Source of the DNA: Streptomyces sp. AC550_RSS872
Lineage (GTDB): Bacteria > Actinomycetota > Actinomycetes > Streptomycetales > Streptomycetaceae
Assembly: GCF_019049285.1 (NCBI RefSeq)
Contig: NZ_JAGMUL010000169.1
Coordinates: forward strand, 62,001-126,000
DNA: 64,000 nt
Direction of reading: 5' to 3'
A model generated the notes under the pieces. It made no database searches and was not told the DNA's origin. It saw only the letters and a list, made by a program, of their open reading frames with translations. The position numbers and the translations under genes are program-made. Below are positions 53,789-62,232 of this stretch, piece after piece (the stretch's first letter is position 1; each line of letters opens with the position of its first letter).

Positions 53789-54163
53789 CTAGCCGTAGAC
53801 CGGGCCGGTGTACTTCTCGCCCGGTCCCTGACCCGGCTCGTCCGGGACGATCGACGCCTCACGGAAGGCCAGCTGGAGCGACTTCAGGCCGTCGCGCAGC
53901 GGCGCCGCGTGGAACGAGCTGATCTCGGTCGTGCTCGCGTCCAGCAGACCGGCGAGGGCGTGCACCAGCTTGCGGGCCTCGTCCAGGTCCTTGTGCTGGT
54001 CGCCCTCCTCGGTCAGACCGAGCTTCACGGCGGCGGCGCTCATCAGGTTGACGGCGACCGTCACGATCACCTCGACGGCGGGGACCTCGGCGATGTCGCG
54101 GGTCATCTCGTCGAAGTCGGGGCCGGCGGCAGATCCGGCGGACTCGGCAGGGGTGTCACTCAT
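53789..54163 (-). CDS. DUF1844 protein
   Basis: A 124-residue mostly helical protein of the DUF1844 family (EVPAVEVIVTVAVNLMSAAAVKLGL; DEARKLVHALAGLLDA). It is convergent with the SseB gene (one base between ends) and divergent from infC. It is commonly next to infC in actinobacteria. The ATG at 54163 gives the usual start (SDTPAE); an in-frame GTG at 54172 adds three residues. Function unknown. Confidence 0.85.
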   Translation of the reverse strand: MSDTPAESAGSAAGPDFDEMTRDIAEVPAVEVIVTVAVNLMSAAAVKLGLTEEGDQHKDLDEARKLVHALAGLLDASTTEISSFHAAPLRDGLKSLQLAFREASIVPDEPGQGPGEKYTGPVYG

Positions 54164-54523
54164 GTCCCACACGATAGGCCCCGGTGTAAGCCGATTAGCA
54201 CCACCCCCGGCTAGCTGCTAACCTTGTGTAACGACCGGCTGGACAGCCAATGCCCAGCCCACAAGTGGAGGCTCCGACTTCCCACCTGACCGTCCTCCGG
54301 GGCGGCGGGTCACCCCGGTCAGGCGACCACCATCGTTCCGTACGGACGATGGAGTCGCCCGAAAGCGCCCCCGCGGTCATCGCGGCGGTGCTCCGGCAGT
54401 GTTTGGAGCCCCGCCTGTGATCGTCCGGGGCATTTTTTGTGCTTCGGCGCGGTTAGGTCTTACGAAAAGAGACATACGCGGCTGTCCGCCAGACGGTCGT
54501 GTGGTGCTAACCGAGGAGGATCC
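54164..54523 (+). promoter_or_regulatory. infC leader region with structured RNA
   Basis: This 360-base stretch between DUF1844 and infC looks like a long mRNA leader. A possible promoter is TTAGCA-18-TAACCT (54194-54223). Downstream are a long hairpin (54322-54359: GGCGAC/GTCGCC outside, CCATCGT/ACGATGG inside), another with CCTGACC/GGTCAGG, and an intrinsic terminator-like hairpin (see next). A 56-codon frame (54250-54420) ends in its loop. IF3 operon leaders in other bacteria regulate by RNA structure. Confidence 0.6.
54408..54438 (+). terminator. Candidate attenuator before infC
   Basis: GCCCCG pairs with CGGGGC across a 12-base loop, then A and six T residues. A U-run this long is rare in this genome and the hairpin lies 86 bases upstream of infC, so regulated termination is likely. 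The stop codon of the leader frame (54418-54420) falls in the loop. Confidence 0.68.
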
Positions 54524-55183
54524 ATCAGCGCCGAGCCCCGCATCAACGACCGGATTCGCGTTCCCGAGGTGCGACTTGTCGGTCCCAGTGGCGAGCAGGT
54601 GGGCATCGTCCCGCTGGCCAAGGCACTGGAGCTTGCGCAGGAGTACGACCTGGACCTGGTCGAGGTCGCGGCGAACGCCCGTCCGCCCGTGTGCAAGCTC
54701 ATGGACTACGGGAAGTTCAAGTACGAGTCGGCCATGAAGGCCCGTGAGGCGCGCAAGAACCAGGCGCACACGGTCATCAAGGAGATGAAGCTCCGGCCGA
54801 AGATCGACCCGCACGACTATGACACCAAGAAGGGTCACGTCGTCCGGTTCCTCAAGCAGGGCGACAAGGTCAAGATCACGATCATGTTCCGTGGTCGCGA
54901 GCAGTCCCGGCCCGAGCTGGGCTACCGACTGTTGCAGCGTCTCGCGGAGGACGTCCAGGACCTCGGTTTCGTCGAGTCGAACCCGAAGCAGGACGGCCGG
55001 AACATGATCATGGTTCTCGGTCCGCACAAGAAGAAGACCGAGGCGATGGCCGAGGCCCGCCAGGCGCAGGAAGCCCGCAAGGCAGAAGCGAAGGCCAACC
55101 CCGGCAAGTCGCAGAACGCCGCGGACTCCGAGATCGCCGAGGACGCGGTCGAGGCACCTGCCGAGGCTTCCGCCGAGGCGTGA
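54524..55183 (+). CDS. infC: Translation initiation factor IF-3
   Basis: A 219-residue IF-3. The start is ATC at 54524: no ATG, GTG or TTG lies near the conserved N-terminus (ISAEPRINDRIRVPEVRLVG), and CCGAGGAGG lies just before it. Non-ATG starts on infC are known from other bacteria and serve IF-3 self-control. The N-terminal domain reaches about residue 80 (CKLMDYGKFKYE), then a linker and the C-domain (KVKITIMFRGREQSRPELGYRLLQRL). A streptomycete Glu/Ala-rich tail ends the protein. The spacing to the AGGAGG is short (4 bases). It heads the infC-rpmI-rplT operon. Confidence 0.93.
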   Translation: MSAEPRINDRIRVPEVRLVGPSGEQVGIVPLAKALELAQEYDLDLVEVAANARPPVCKLMDYGKFKYESAMKAREARKNQAHTVIKEMKLRPKIDPHDYDTKKGHVVRFLKQGDKVKITIMFRGREQSRPELGYRLLQRLAEDVQDLGFVESNPKQDGRNMIMVLGPHKKKTEAMAEARQAQEARKAEAKANPGKSQNAADSEIAEDAVEAPAEASAEA

Positions 55184-55228
55184 TCCCGGGGGACGCGAGT
55201 CCCCAGGACGCAACCGATACAAGAACGA

Positions 55229-55268
55229 CGTTCCACCGTGCCCGGTTTCACGACCGGGCACCGGAACG
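55229..55268 (+). promoter_or_regulatory. Hairpin between infC and rpmI
   Basis: CGTTCC pairs with GGAACG and, inside, GTGCCCGGT with ACCGGGCAC. The 110-base space between infC and rpmI holds it just before the rpmI ribosome site. There is no T-run, so it is probably a processing or translational element, not a terminator. Confidence 0.65.
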
Positions 55269-55293
55269 CCACCGACGAGGAGAGAACGGCGCT

Positions 55294-55488
55294 ATGCCGA
55301 AGAACAAGTCGCACAGCGGTGCCAGCAAGCGCTTCAAGATCACCGGCTCCGGCAAGGTGCTCCGTGAGCGCGCCGGCAAGCGCCACCTGCTCGAGCACAA
55401 GTCGTCCCGCGTGACGCGCCGCCTGACCGGCAACGCCGAGATGGCCCCGGGCGACGCCGCGAAGATCAAGAAGCTTCTCGGCAAGTGA
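55294..55488 (+). CDS. rpmI: 50S ribosomal protein L35
   Basis: The 64-residue L35 begins MPKNKSHSGASKRFKITGSGKV and ends KIKKLLGK, strongly basic. The ATG at 55294 follows GACGAGGAGAG. It is the second gene of the infC-rpmI-rplT operon, 110 bases after infC and 111 before rplT. Confidence 0.97.
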   Translation: MPKNKSHSGASKRFKITGSGKVLRERAGKRHLLEHKSSRVTRRLTGNAEMAPGDAAKIKKLLGK

Positions 55489-55599
55489 CGTACCCGGCGC
55501 TGGATCCTCGGATCGATCCGCGCCGTACGTCTGGACCGGGACCCAATCGATACCGGGCCGTGTGAGTCCAACCGCGGCCCCGCTACAAGGAGTTAAAAA

Positions 55600-55983
55600 G
55601 TGGCACGCGTCAAGCGGGCAGTGAACGCCCACAAGAAGCGCCGGGCGATCCTCGAGCAGGCCTCCGGCTACCGCGGTCAGCGTTCGCGTCTGTACCGCAA
55701 GGCCAAGGAGCAGGTCACCCACTCGCTGGTCTACAACTACAACGACCGCAAGAAGCGCAAGGGTGACTTCCGCCAGCTGTGGATCCAGCGCATCAACGCC
55801 GCTGCCCGCGCCAACGGCATCACGTACAACCGCTTCATCCAGGGTCTGAAGGCCGCGAACGTCGAGGTCGACCGCAAGATCCTGGCCGAGCTGGCCGTCA
55901 ACGACGCAGGTGCGTTCGCCGCGCTCGTCGAGGTCGCCCAGAAGGCTCTGCCGAGCGACGTCAACGCGCCCAAGGCTGCGTGA
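55600..55983 (+). CDS. rplT: 50S ribosomal protein L20
   Basis: A 127-residue L20, begins VARVKRAVNAHKKRRAILEQASGYRGQRSRLYR and is highly basic. GTG start at 55600 follows AAGGAG. L20 binds 23S rRNA early in assembly, and in other bacteria controls its own operon from an mRNA leader. A hairpin closes the operon 32 bases after its stop. Confidence 0.97.
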   Translation: MARVKRAVNAHKKRRAILEQASGYRGQRSRLYRKAKEQVTHSLVYNYNDRKKRKGDFRQLWIQRINAAARANGITYNRFIQGLKAANVEVDRKILAELAVNDAGAFAALVEVAQKALPSDVNAPKAA

Positions 55984-56014
55984 CGCTGCGCCGGCTCTGA
56001 GCCGACGTGACTGA

Positions 56015-56046
56015 AGGACCCGCAGGCTTCATGGCTTGCGGGTCCT
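56015..56046 (+). terminator. Terminator of the infC-rpmI-rplT operon
   Basis: AGGACCCGCA and its complement TGCGGGTCCT form a stem with a 12-base loop, followed by GCTGTTG. It lies 32 bases after the rplT stop. Confidence 0.83.
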
Positions 56047-56097
56047 GCTGTTGGGGTCCCGAGCCTTCGTCTGCGGCCGCGGGCCGGTGGGGGCTGA

Positions 56098-56118
56098 TCG
56101 CGCAGTTCCCCGCGCCCC
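56098..56118 (+). repeat. Dispersed 21 bp intergenic repeat, copy 2
   Basis: Second copy of the TCGCGCAGTTCCCCGCGCCC repeat, between the rplT terminator and trmH. It is preceded by GGGGGCTGA, similar to copy 1 and 3. Confidence 0.82.
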
Positions 56119-56187
56119 TGAGGAGCTGCGGTGCCGTCGGCTCGGTGTCACCCGGAATCGCCGAACCGAACTGCTGAAGGAACAGAC

Positions 56188-57036
56188 ATGCCCCCGGCCA
56201 GCCCCGAGCTGATCTCCCCCCGTTCCCCCCGTGTCTCCGCCGCCCGGCGGCTCGGCAAGCGGAACTTCCGGGGCAAGGAGCGGCTGTTCCTGGCCGAGGG
56301 GCCGCAGGCGGTGCGCGAGGCGGCGGCGTACGGGTCCACGCTCGTGGAACTGTTCACGACCGTCGAGGCCGCGGAGCGGTATGCCGACATCATCGGGGAG
56401 GCCCGGGCGGCCGGCGCGCGCGTGCACCTCGCCTCCGAGCAGGTGATCGCCGACATCTCCACCACCGTCACCCCGCAGGGGCTCGTCGGTGTCTGCCGGT
56501 TCATCGACACCCCGTTCGAGGAGATCCTCGCCGCCCGGCCGAAACTCGTGGCCGTCCTCGCGCATGTGCGGGACCCCGGGAACGCCGGGACCGTGCTGCG
56601 GTGCGCCGATGCCGCCGGGGCCGAGGCCGTCGTCCTCACCGACGCTTCCGTGGACCTGTACAACCCCAAGGCCGTCCGGGCCTCCGTGGGCTCCCTGTTC
56701 CACCTCCCCGTCGCCGTGGGCGTGCCCGTAGAGCGGGCCGTGGCCGGACTCAGGGACGCCGGGGTGCGGATTCTCGCCGCCGACGGTGCCGGGACCGACG
56801 ACCTCGACGCCGAGCTCGACAAGGGCAGCATGGGCGGGCCGACCGCCTGGGTGTTCGGGAACGAGGCCTGGGGGCTTCCGGAGGAGACCCGCGCGCTGGC
56901 CGATGCCGTCGTGCGGGTGCCGATCCACGGGAGGGCCGAGAGCCTGAACCTCGCCACCGCCGCCGCCGTATGTCTCTATGCGTCGGCCCGTGCACAGCGC
57001 GCCTCCGGAGGGTGCCGCACCGTCACCGAGAGCTAG
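56188..57036 (+). CDS. SPOUT (TrmH/SpoU) RNA methyltransferase
   Basis: A 282-residue RNA 2'-O-ribose methyltransferase. An N-terminal substrate-binding part (about residues 15-95) precedes the SPOUT domain with the motifs NVRDPGNAGTVLR-like HVRDPGNAGTVLRCADAAG, FGNEAWGLP and RVPIHGRAESLNLATAAAVCLY, which form the knotted SAM site. The ATG at 56188 has GAAGGAAC upstream. It lies between rplT and the histidine kinase; a 23S rRNA target is likely. Substrate position cannot be told by eye. Confidence 0.88.
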   Translation: MPPASPELISPRSPRVSAARRLGKRNFRGKERLFLAEGPQAVREAAAYGSTLVELFTTVEAAERYADIIGEARAAGARVHLASEQVIADISTTVTPQGLVGVCRFIDTPFEEILAARPKLVAVLAHVRDPGNAGTVLRCADAAGAEAVVLTDASVDLYNPKAVRASVGSLFHLPVAVGVPVERAVAGLRDAGVRILAADGAGTDDLDAELDKGSMGGPTAWVFGNEAWGLPEETRALADAVVRVPIHGRAESLNLATAAAVCLYASARAQRASGGCRTVTES

Positions 57037-57089
57037 TAGGGTGACCAGCTCGGGGGCCCCAAAGCCGTCGTGAGAGGTGGGGTACGGGG

Positions 57090-58226
57090 ATGAGTGTCGG
57101 CACGAGCAGCGCACCGGGGGCACGGGAGGTGCGGCGGCCGTCCGCGTCCCGGCCCGGTGATCTCGCCGAGCTCGGAATCGATCCCGACGACCTGCCCGAC
57201 GGCCTCGTCGTCGCCGACGAGCAGGGGCACGTCGTCTGCTTCAACGCCGCCGCCGAGCGCATCACCGCCGTCCGCGCCGCCGACGCCCTCGGGCAGCGGC
57301 TGGAGAAGGCGCTGCCGTTAGAGGACCTGGAGGGCCGGCGCTGGTGGCAGCTGACCGACCCGTACGGCGGGCTGGCGATCAGGCGCAGGCAGCCCGAGCG
57401 GAACCTTCTGCTCCCCGGCGGACGTGAGGTCCTCGTCTCCGTGCGGTACGTCCGTGCCGAGCCGACCGGGCCCGTCCGCCGCGTCGTCGTCTCGCTGCGC
57501 GACACCGAGGCCCGTCGCCGTACCGAGCGCTCGCACGCCGAGCTGATCGCCACCGTCGCGCACGAGCTGCGTTCGCCGCTCACCTCCGTCAAGGGCTTCA
57601 CGGCGACGCTGCTGGCCAAGTGGGCACGGTTCACCGACGACCAGAAGCGGCTGATGCTGGAGACCGTCGACGCCGACGCCGACCGGGTCACCCGGCTCAT
57701 CGCCGAGCTGCTCGACATCTCGCGGATCGACAGCGGGCGGCTGGAGGTGCGGCGCCAGCCCGTCGACATCGGCGCGGCCGTCGGGCGGCACATCCAGGCC
57801 TACGTCGCCGCCGGGCAGCCCGCCGACCGGTTCCTGCTGCGCGTCGAGCAGCCGCTGCCCGACCTGTGGGCCGACCCCGACAAGATCGACCAGGTGCTCA
57901 GCAACCTCATCGAAAATGCCGTGCGGCACGGCGACGGAACGGTCACCATTGACATCACGGCCACGACGTCCCCCCGCGAGGGCGAGGACACCGGCACGTC
58001 GGTCACGGTGAGCGACGAGGGGCCCGGCATCCCGGAGGAGTCCATGAACCGCGTCTTCACCCGCTTCTGGCGGGGCAGCAAGCGCGGTGGCACGGGCCTC
58101 GGGCTCTACATCGTCAAGGGCATCGTCGAGGCACACGGCGGCGCCGTCGAGGTCGGCCGCGCCCCCGGCGGCGGCGCGCAGTTCCGATTTACGTTGCCCG
58201 TGGCGGCCCCGGCGTATCTCACCTGA
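57090..58226 (+). CDS. Orphan PAS sensor histidine kinase
   Basis: A 378-residue kinase without membrane helices. A PAS domain (LPDGLVVADEQGHVVCFNAAAERIT, about residues 35-75, and beyond) is followed by HisKA with the phospho-His158 in VAHELRSPLTSVKGF. The ATPase shows NLIENAVRHGDG, DEGPGIPEE and GGTGLGLYIVK. No response regulator is adjacent, so its partner is elsewhere. It starts 53 bases after trmH and precedes pheS, an order I recall for Streptomyces. Confidence 0.9.
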   Translation: MSVGTSSAPGAREVRRPSASRPGDLAELGIDPDDLPDGLVVADEQGHVVCFNAAAERITAVRAADALGQRLEKALPLEDLEGRRWWQLTDPYGGLAIRRRQPERNLLLPGGREVLVSVRYVRAEPTGPVRRVVVSLRDTEARRRTERSHAELIATVAHELRSPLTSVKGFTATLLAKWARFTDDQKRLMLETVDADADRVTRLIAELLDISRIDSGRLEVRRQPVDIGAAVGRHIQAYVAAGQPADRFLLRVEQPLPDLWADPDKIDQVLSNLIENAVRHGDGTVTIDITATTSPREGEDTGTSVTVSDEGPGIPEESMNRVFTRFWRGSKRGGTGLGLYIVKGIVEAHGGAVEVGRAPGGGAQFRFTLPVAAPAYLT

Positions 58227-58373
58227 GATCAGGACCGAGCCCCACGGGCGCATTCGCGTACCTCAACCCCGTTAGACTCGGCCTTTGGCACCTTTGTGTC
58301 CCAAAAACCTTGGGCGTCTGTCCACGAGTCGGTACGGGGACCATCCGCCAGCCAATCGGAAGCACGGGAAGAG

Positions 58374-59495
58374 ATGTCGGCACCGAATAAGTCGTACGAC
58401 CCTGTCGAGGTCGAGGCGTTGAAACCGGAAGAGATCGAGCGCATGCGGGACGAGGCGCTCGCCGCCTTCGCCGCCGCGGACTCCCTCGACGCGCTCCAGG
58501 AGGCCAAGGTCGCCCACACCGGCGGCACGTCCCCGCTGGCGCTCGCCAACCGGGAGATCGGCGCCCTGCCCCCGCACGCCAAGGCGGAGGCCGGCAAGCG
58601 CGTCGGCCAGGCCCGCGGCGCCGTGAACAAGGGCCTCGCCGCCCGCCAGGCCGAGCTGGAGGCCGAGCGCGACCAGCGGGTGCTGGTCGAGGAGGCGGTG
58701 GACGTCACGCTGCCGTACGACCGCGTACCGGCCGGCGCCCGCCACCCGCTCACCACCCTGTCCGAGCGCATCGAGGACGTCTTCGTGGCCATGGGCTACG
58801 AGGTCGCCGAGGGCCCGCAGGTCGAGGCGGAGTGGTTCAACTTCGACGCGCTCAACATCGGCCCGGACCACCCGGCGCGCGGCGAGGCGGACACGTTCTT
58901 CGTGCAGGGCCCCGACGGCGGCAGCGAGTCGGGTGTCGTGCTGCGCACCCATACCTCGCCCGTGCAGATCCGCTCCCTGCTCGACCGCGAGCTGCCGGTC
59001 TACGTGATCTGCCCCGGCCGCGTGTACCGCACCGACGAGCTGGACGCCACGCACACCCCGGTCTTCCACCAGGTCGAGCTGCTCGCCGTCGACGAGGGCC
59101 TGACCATGGCCGACCTCAAGGGCACCCTGGACCACATGGTCCAGTCCCTGTTCGGCGAGGGCATGAAGACCCGGCTGCGGCCGAACTTCTTCCCGTTCAC
59201 CGAGCCGTCCGCCGAGATGGACATGGTGTGCTACGTCTGCCGCGGCGAGTCCGTCGGCAACCCCGACCGGCCCTGCCGTACCTGCTCCTCCGAGGGCTGG
59301 ATCGAGCTCGGCGGCTGCGGCATGGTCAACCCGCGGGTGCTCACCGCCTGCGGCGTCGACCCGGAGAAGTACAGCGGCTTCGCCTTCGGGTTCGGCATCG
59401 AGCGGATGCTGATGTTCCGCCACAACGTCGAGGACATGCGAGACATGGTCGAGGGTGACGTCCGGTTCACCCGGCCGTTCGGGATGGAGATCTGA
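58374..59495 (+). CDS. pheS: Phenylalanyl-tRNA synthetase alpha subunit
   Basis: A 373-residue class II catalytic subunit. The coiled-coil N-terminus is followed by motif-type stretches (GYEVAEGPQVEAEWFNFDALN; GRVYRTDELDATHTPVFHQVE), a Cys-rich CYVCRG/CRTCSSEGW segment (likely zinc) and FAFGFGIERMLMF (motif 3). ATG at 58374 has GGGAAGAG upstream. The stop and the pheT start share one base, so translation is coupled. Confidence 0.96.
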   Translation: MSAPNKSYDPVEVEALKPEEIERMRDEALAAFAAADSLDALQEAKVAHTGGTSPLALANREIGALPPHAKAEAGKRVGQARGAVNKGLAARQAELEAERDQRVLVEEAVDVTLPYDRVPAGARHPLTTLSERIEDVFVAMGYEVAEGPQVEAEWFNFDALNIGPDHPARGEADTFFVQGPDGGSESGVVLRTHTSPVQIRSLLDRELPVYVICPGRVYRTDELDATHTPVFHQVELLAVDEGLTMADLKGTLDHMVQSLFGEGMKTRLRPNFFPFTEPSAEMDMVCYVCRGESVGNPDRPCRTCSSEGWIELGGCGMVNPRVLTACGVDPEKYSGFAFGFGIERMLMFRHNVEDMRDMVEGDVRFTRPFGMEI

Positions 59496-62008
59496 TGCGG
59501 GTCCCGCTTTCTTGGCTGCGGGAGTACGTCGACCTGCCGGCGACCGAAACCGGCCGTGACGTACAGGCCAAGCTCATTTCCGCCGGTCTCGAGGTCGAGA
59601 CCGTCGAGCAGCTCGGCGACGGCCTCAAGGGCCCGCTCGTCGTCGGCCAGGTGCTGACCATCGAGGAGCTGACGGAGTTCAAGAAGCCGATCCGCTTCTG
59701 CACCGTCGACGTCGGCCGGGCCAACGGCACCGGCGAGCCCCAGGAACTGATCTGCGGCGCCCGGAACTTCCAGGTCGGCGACAAGGTCGTGGTCGTCCTC
59801 CCCGGCGCCGTGCTGCCCGGCGGTTTCGCCATCGCCGCGCGCAAGACCTACGGCCGCGTCTCGCACGGCATGATCTGCTCCACCAGCGAGCTGGGCATGG
59901 GCGACGACGGCACGCACGGCATCATCGTGCTGCCGCCGGAGACCGAGGTCGGCAAGGACGCCATCGAGCTCCTGGAGCTGGTCGACGAGGTTCTGGACAT
60001 CGCCGTCACCGCCAACCGCGGCGACTGCCTGTCCATCCGCGGAGTCGCCCGCGAGACCGCCATCGCCTACGGCCGCCCGCTGCGCGACCCCGCGCTGCTC
60101 GACGTGCCCGGCCCGAACGCCTTCGGCTACCCGGTGCAGGTCTCCGACCCGATCGGCTGCGACCGCTTCACCGCCCGCACGGTGACCGGCCTCAGCCCCG
60201 AGGCGCGCTCCCCGATCTGGCTCCAGCGCCGCCTCCAGAAGGTCGGCATGCGCCCGATCTCGCTCGCCGTGGACGTCACCAACTACGTGATGATGGAGCT
60301 CGGCCAGCCGCTGCACGCCTACGACCGCAGTCTGGTCCAGGGCACCATCGGGGTGCGCCGGGCCGAGGAGGGCGAGAAGCTCGTCACCCTCGACGGCGTC
60401 GAGCGGCGGCTGCACGCCGAGGACCTGGTCATCACCGACGAGCGCGGCCCGATCGGCCTCGCCGGTGTCATGGGCGGCGCCAACACGGAGATCGCCGACC
60501 ACGAGGACGTGGAGAACGCCTCGACCGAGGTCGTCATCGAGGCCGCCCACTTCGACCAGGTCGCCATCGCGCGTACGGCCCGCCGCCACAAGCTGTCCTC
60601 GGAGGCGTCCCGTCGCTTCGAGCGCGGCGTCGACCCGGCGGCCGCCGCCGCGGCTGCCCAGCGCACCGTCGACCTGCTGGTCCTGCTCGCGGGCGGCACC
60701 GCCGAGGCCGGTGTCACCGAGGTCATCACGCCGTCCGCGCCGCACACCATCACCGTGCCGGCCGACCACCCGGACAAGGTCGCGGGCGTCGAGTACGGCC
60801 GCGAGACCGTCGTACGGCGCCTCCAGCAGATCGGCTGCGACGTGTACGGGCAGGACGAGCTGATCGTCACCGTGCCGTCCTGGCGGCCCGACCTCCTGGA
60901 GCCGAACGACCTGGCCGAAGAGGTCATCCGCCTGGAGGGCTACGAGAACCTGCCCTCCACGCTGCCCAAGCCGCCGTCCGGCCGTGGCCTCACGCACCGC
61001 CAGCGGCTGCACCGCCGGGTCGGCCGCGCGCTGGCCGGCGCGGGCTATGTCGAGGCGCCGAACTACCCGTTCGTCAGCGAGCAGGTCTTCGACCAGCTCG
61101 GGCTGGCCGCCGACGACCCGGCCCGCCGTGTCGTCAAGCTGGTCAACCCGCTCAACGACGAGGAGCCCGCGCTCCGTACGTCGCTGCTGCCCGGGCTGCT
61201 CGGTGCGCTGCGCCGCAACGACGGGCGGGGCTCGCACGACCTGGCGCTGTTCGAGACCGGCCTGGTCTTCCAGCCGCGCGAGGAGCAGCGCGTCGCCGGG
61301 CACCTGCCCGTCGACCGCCGCCCGACCGACGAGGAGATCGCCGCGCTGAACGCCGTGCTGCCCGAGCAGCCGCGTCATATCGCCGTCGTTCTCGCCGGTG
61401 CGCGTGAGCAGGCCGGCTGGTGGGGCAAGGGCCGTCCGGCCGACTGGGCCGACTCGGTCGAGGCGGCGCGCCTCGTCGCGCGGGAAGCCGGTGCCGAGCT
61501 GATCGTGCGGACCGGGCAGTACGGGCCGTGGCACCCGGGCCGGTGCGCCGAGCTGGCGATCACCGTCGACGGCGGGGAGCGGGTCATCGGTCACGCCGGT
61601 GAGCTGCACCCGCGGGTGCTCAAGGCGCTGGGGCTGCCCGCGCGCACGTGTGCGATGGAGCTGGACCTGGACGCCCTGGAGCAGGTCGGGGACGGTGCGC
61701 CGCAGGCGCCGAGCATCTCCACGTTCCCGGTGGCCACGCAGGATGTCGCCCTCGTCGTCGACAAGCCCGTGCCGGCCTTCGAGGTCGAGGCGGCGTTGCG
61801 GGACGGGGCGGGTGAACTTCTCGAGGGGATCCGGCTGTTCGACGTGTACGTCAATGACGAGCAGCTCGGGGACGGGAAGAAGTCGCTGGCGTATGCGTTG
61901 CGCTTCCGCGCCGGGGATCGGACGCTGACGGTTGATGAGGCGTCGGCGGCTCGGGACGCGGCGGTTGCCCTCGCGGGCGAGCGTACGGGGGCGGTTCTCA
62001 GGGGTTAG
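59495..62008 (+). CDS. pheT: Phenylalanyl-tRNA synthetase beta subunit
   Basis: An 837-residue subunit with an N-terminal EMAP/tRNA-binding OB domain (about residues 40-150), B3/B4 editing domain (about residues 215-390), B5 (RGLTHRQRLHR region), class II-like core and C-terminal anticodon-binding FDX-ACB domain (STFPVATQDVALVVDKPVPAFEVEAALRDG). The ATG overlaps the pheS stop. Together they form the alpha2-beta2 enzyme that charges tRNA-Phe. A long minus-strand frame over it is only a shadow. Confidence 0.96.
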   Translation: MRVPLSWLREYVDLPATETGRDVQAKLISAGLEVETVEQLGDGLKGPLVVGQVLTIEELTEFKKPIRFCTVDVGRANGTGEPQELICGARNFQVGDKVVVVLPGAVLPGGFAIAARKTYGRVSHGMICSTSELGMGDDGTHGIIVLPPETEVGKDAIELLELVDEVLDIAVTANRGDCLSIRGVARETAIAYGRPLRDPALLDVPGPNAFGYPVQVSDPIGCDRFTARTVTGLSPEARSPIWLQRRLQKVGMRPISLAVDVTNYVMMELGQPLHAYDRSLVQGTIGVRRAEEGEKLVTLDGVERRLHAEDLVITDERGPIGLAGVMGGANTEIADHEDVENASTEVVIEAAHFDQVAIARTARRHKLSSEASRRFERGVDPAAAAAAAQRTVDLLVLLAGGTAEAGVTEVITPSAPHTITVPADHPDKVAGVEYGRETVVRRLQQIGCDVYGQDELIVTVPSWRPDLLEPNDLAEEVIRLEGYENLPSTLPKPPSGRGLTHRQRLHRRVGRALAGAGYVEAPNYPFVSEQVFDQLGLAADDPARRVVKLVNPLNDEEPALRTSLLPGLLGALRRNDGRGSHDLALFETGLVFQPREEQRVAGHLPVDRRPTDEEIAALNAVLPEQPRHIAVVLAGAREQAGWWGKGRPADWADSVEAARLVAREAGAELIVRTGQYGPWHPGRCAELAITVDGGERVIGHAGELHPRVLKALGLPARTCAMELDLDALEQVGDGAPQAPSISTFPVATQDVALVVDKPVPAFEVEAALRDGAGELLEGIRLFDVYVNDEQLGDGKKSLAYALRFRAGDRTLTVDEASAARDAAVALAGERTGAVLRG

Positions 62009-62065
62009 CCCGCCCAAGGGGTGGGGGACTGCTGTTGTTCGGCGGCTGCGGGCTTTTGCGGCTGG

Positions 62066-62086
62066 TCGCGCAGTTCCCCGCGCCCC
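62066..62086 (+). repeat. Dispersed 21 bp intergenic repeat, copy 3
   Basis: Third copy of the TCGCGCAGTTCCCCGCGCCC repeat, downstream of pheT and upstream of the SpoIIE gene. It is preceded by CTTTTGCGGCTGG. Confidence 0.82.
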
Positions 62087-62232
62087 TTACGGGGCGTGTT
62101 GTGGTCACCTCACTCAATAGGGTGACTTCTCTGGGTGATCTGGTACTTCCGGGGCATCCCTCGACAGAATCGGACCGGCCTTTCGGGGTCGGTCCGTTCT
62201 GCGTTGTCAGGGCCTATTGGGGGGCCATCGGC

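Noticed and set aside
54224..54523. T-box or other known riboswitch in the infC leader
   Set aside because: No T-box sequence or specifier pattern was found, and no other known riboswitch motif was recognised.
59231..62017. A very long minus-strand open frame opposite pheS/pheT (928 codons)
   Set aside because: It mirrors pheT in GC-rich codon structure; the plus-strand gene is fully recognised.
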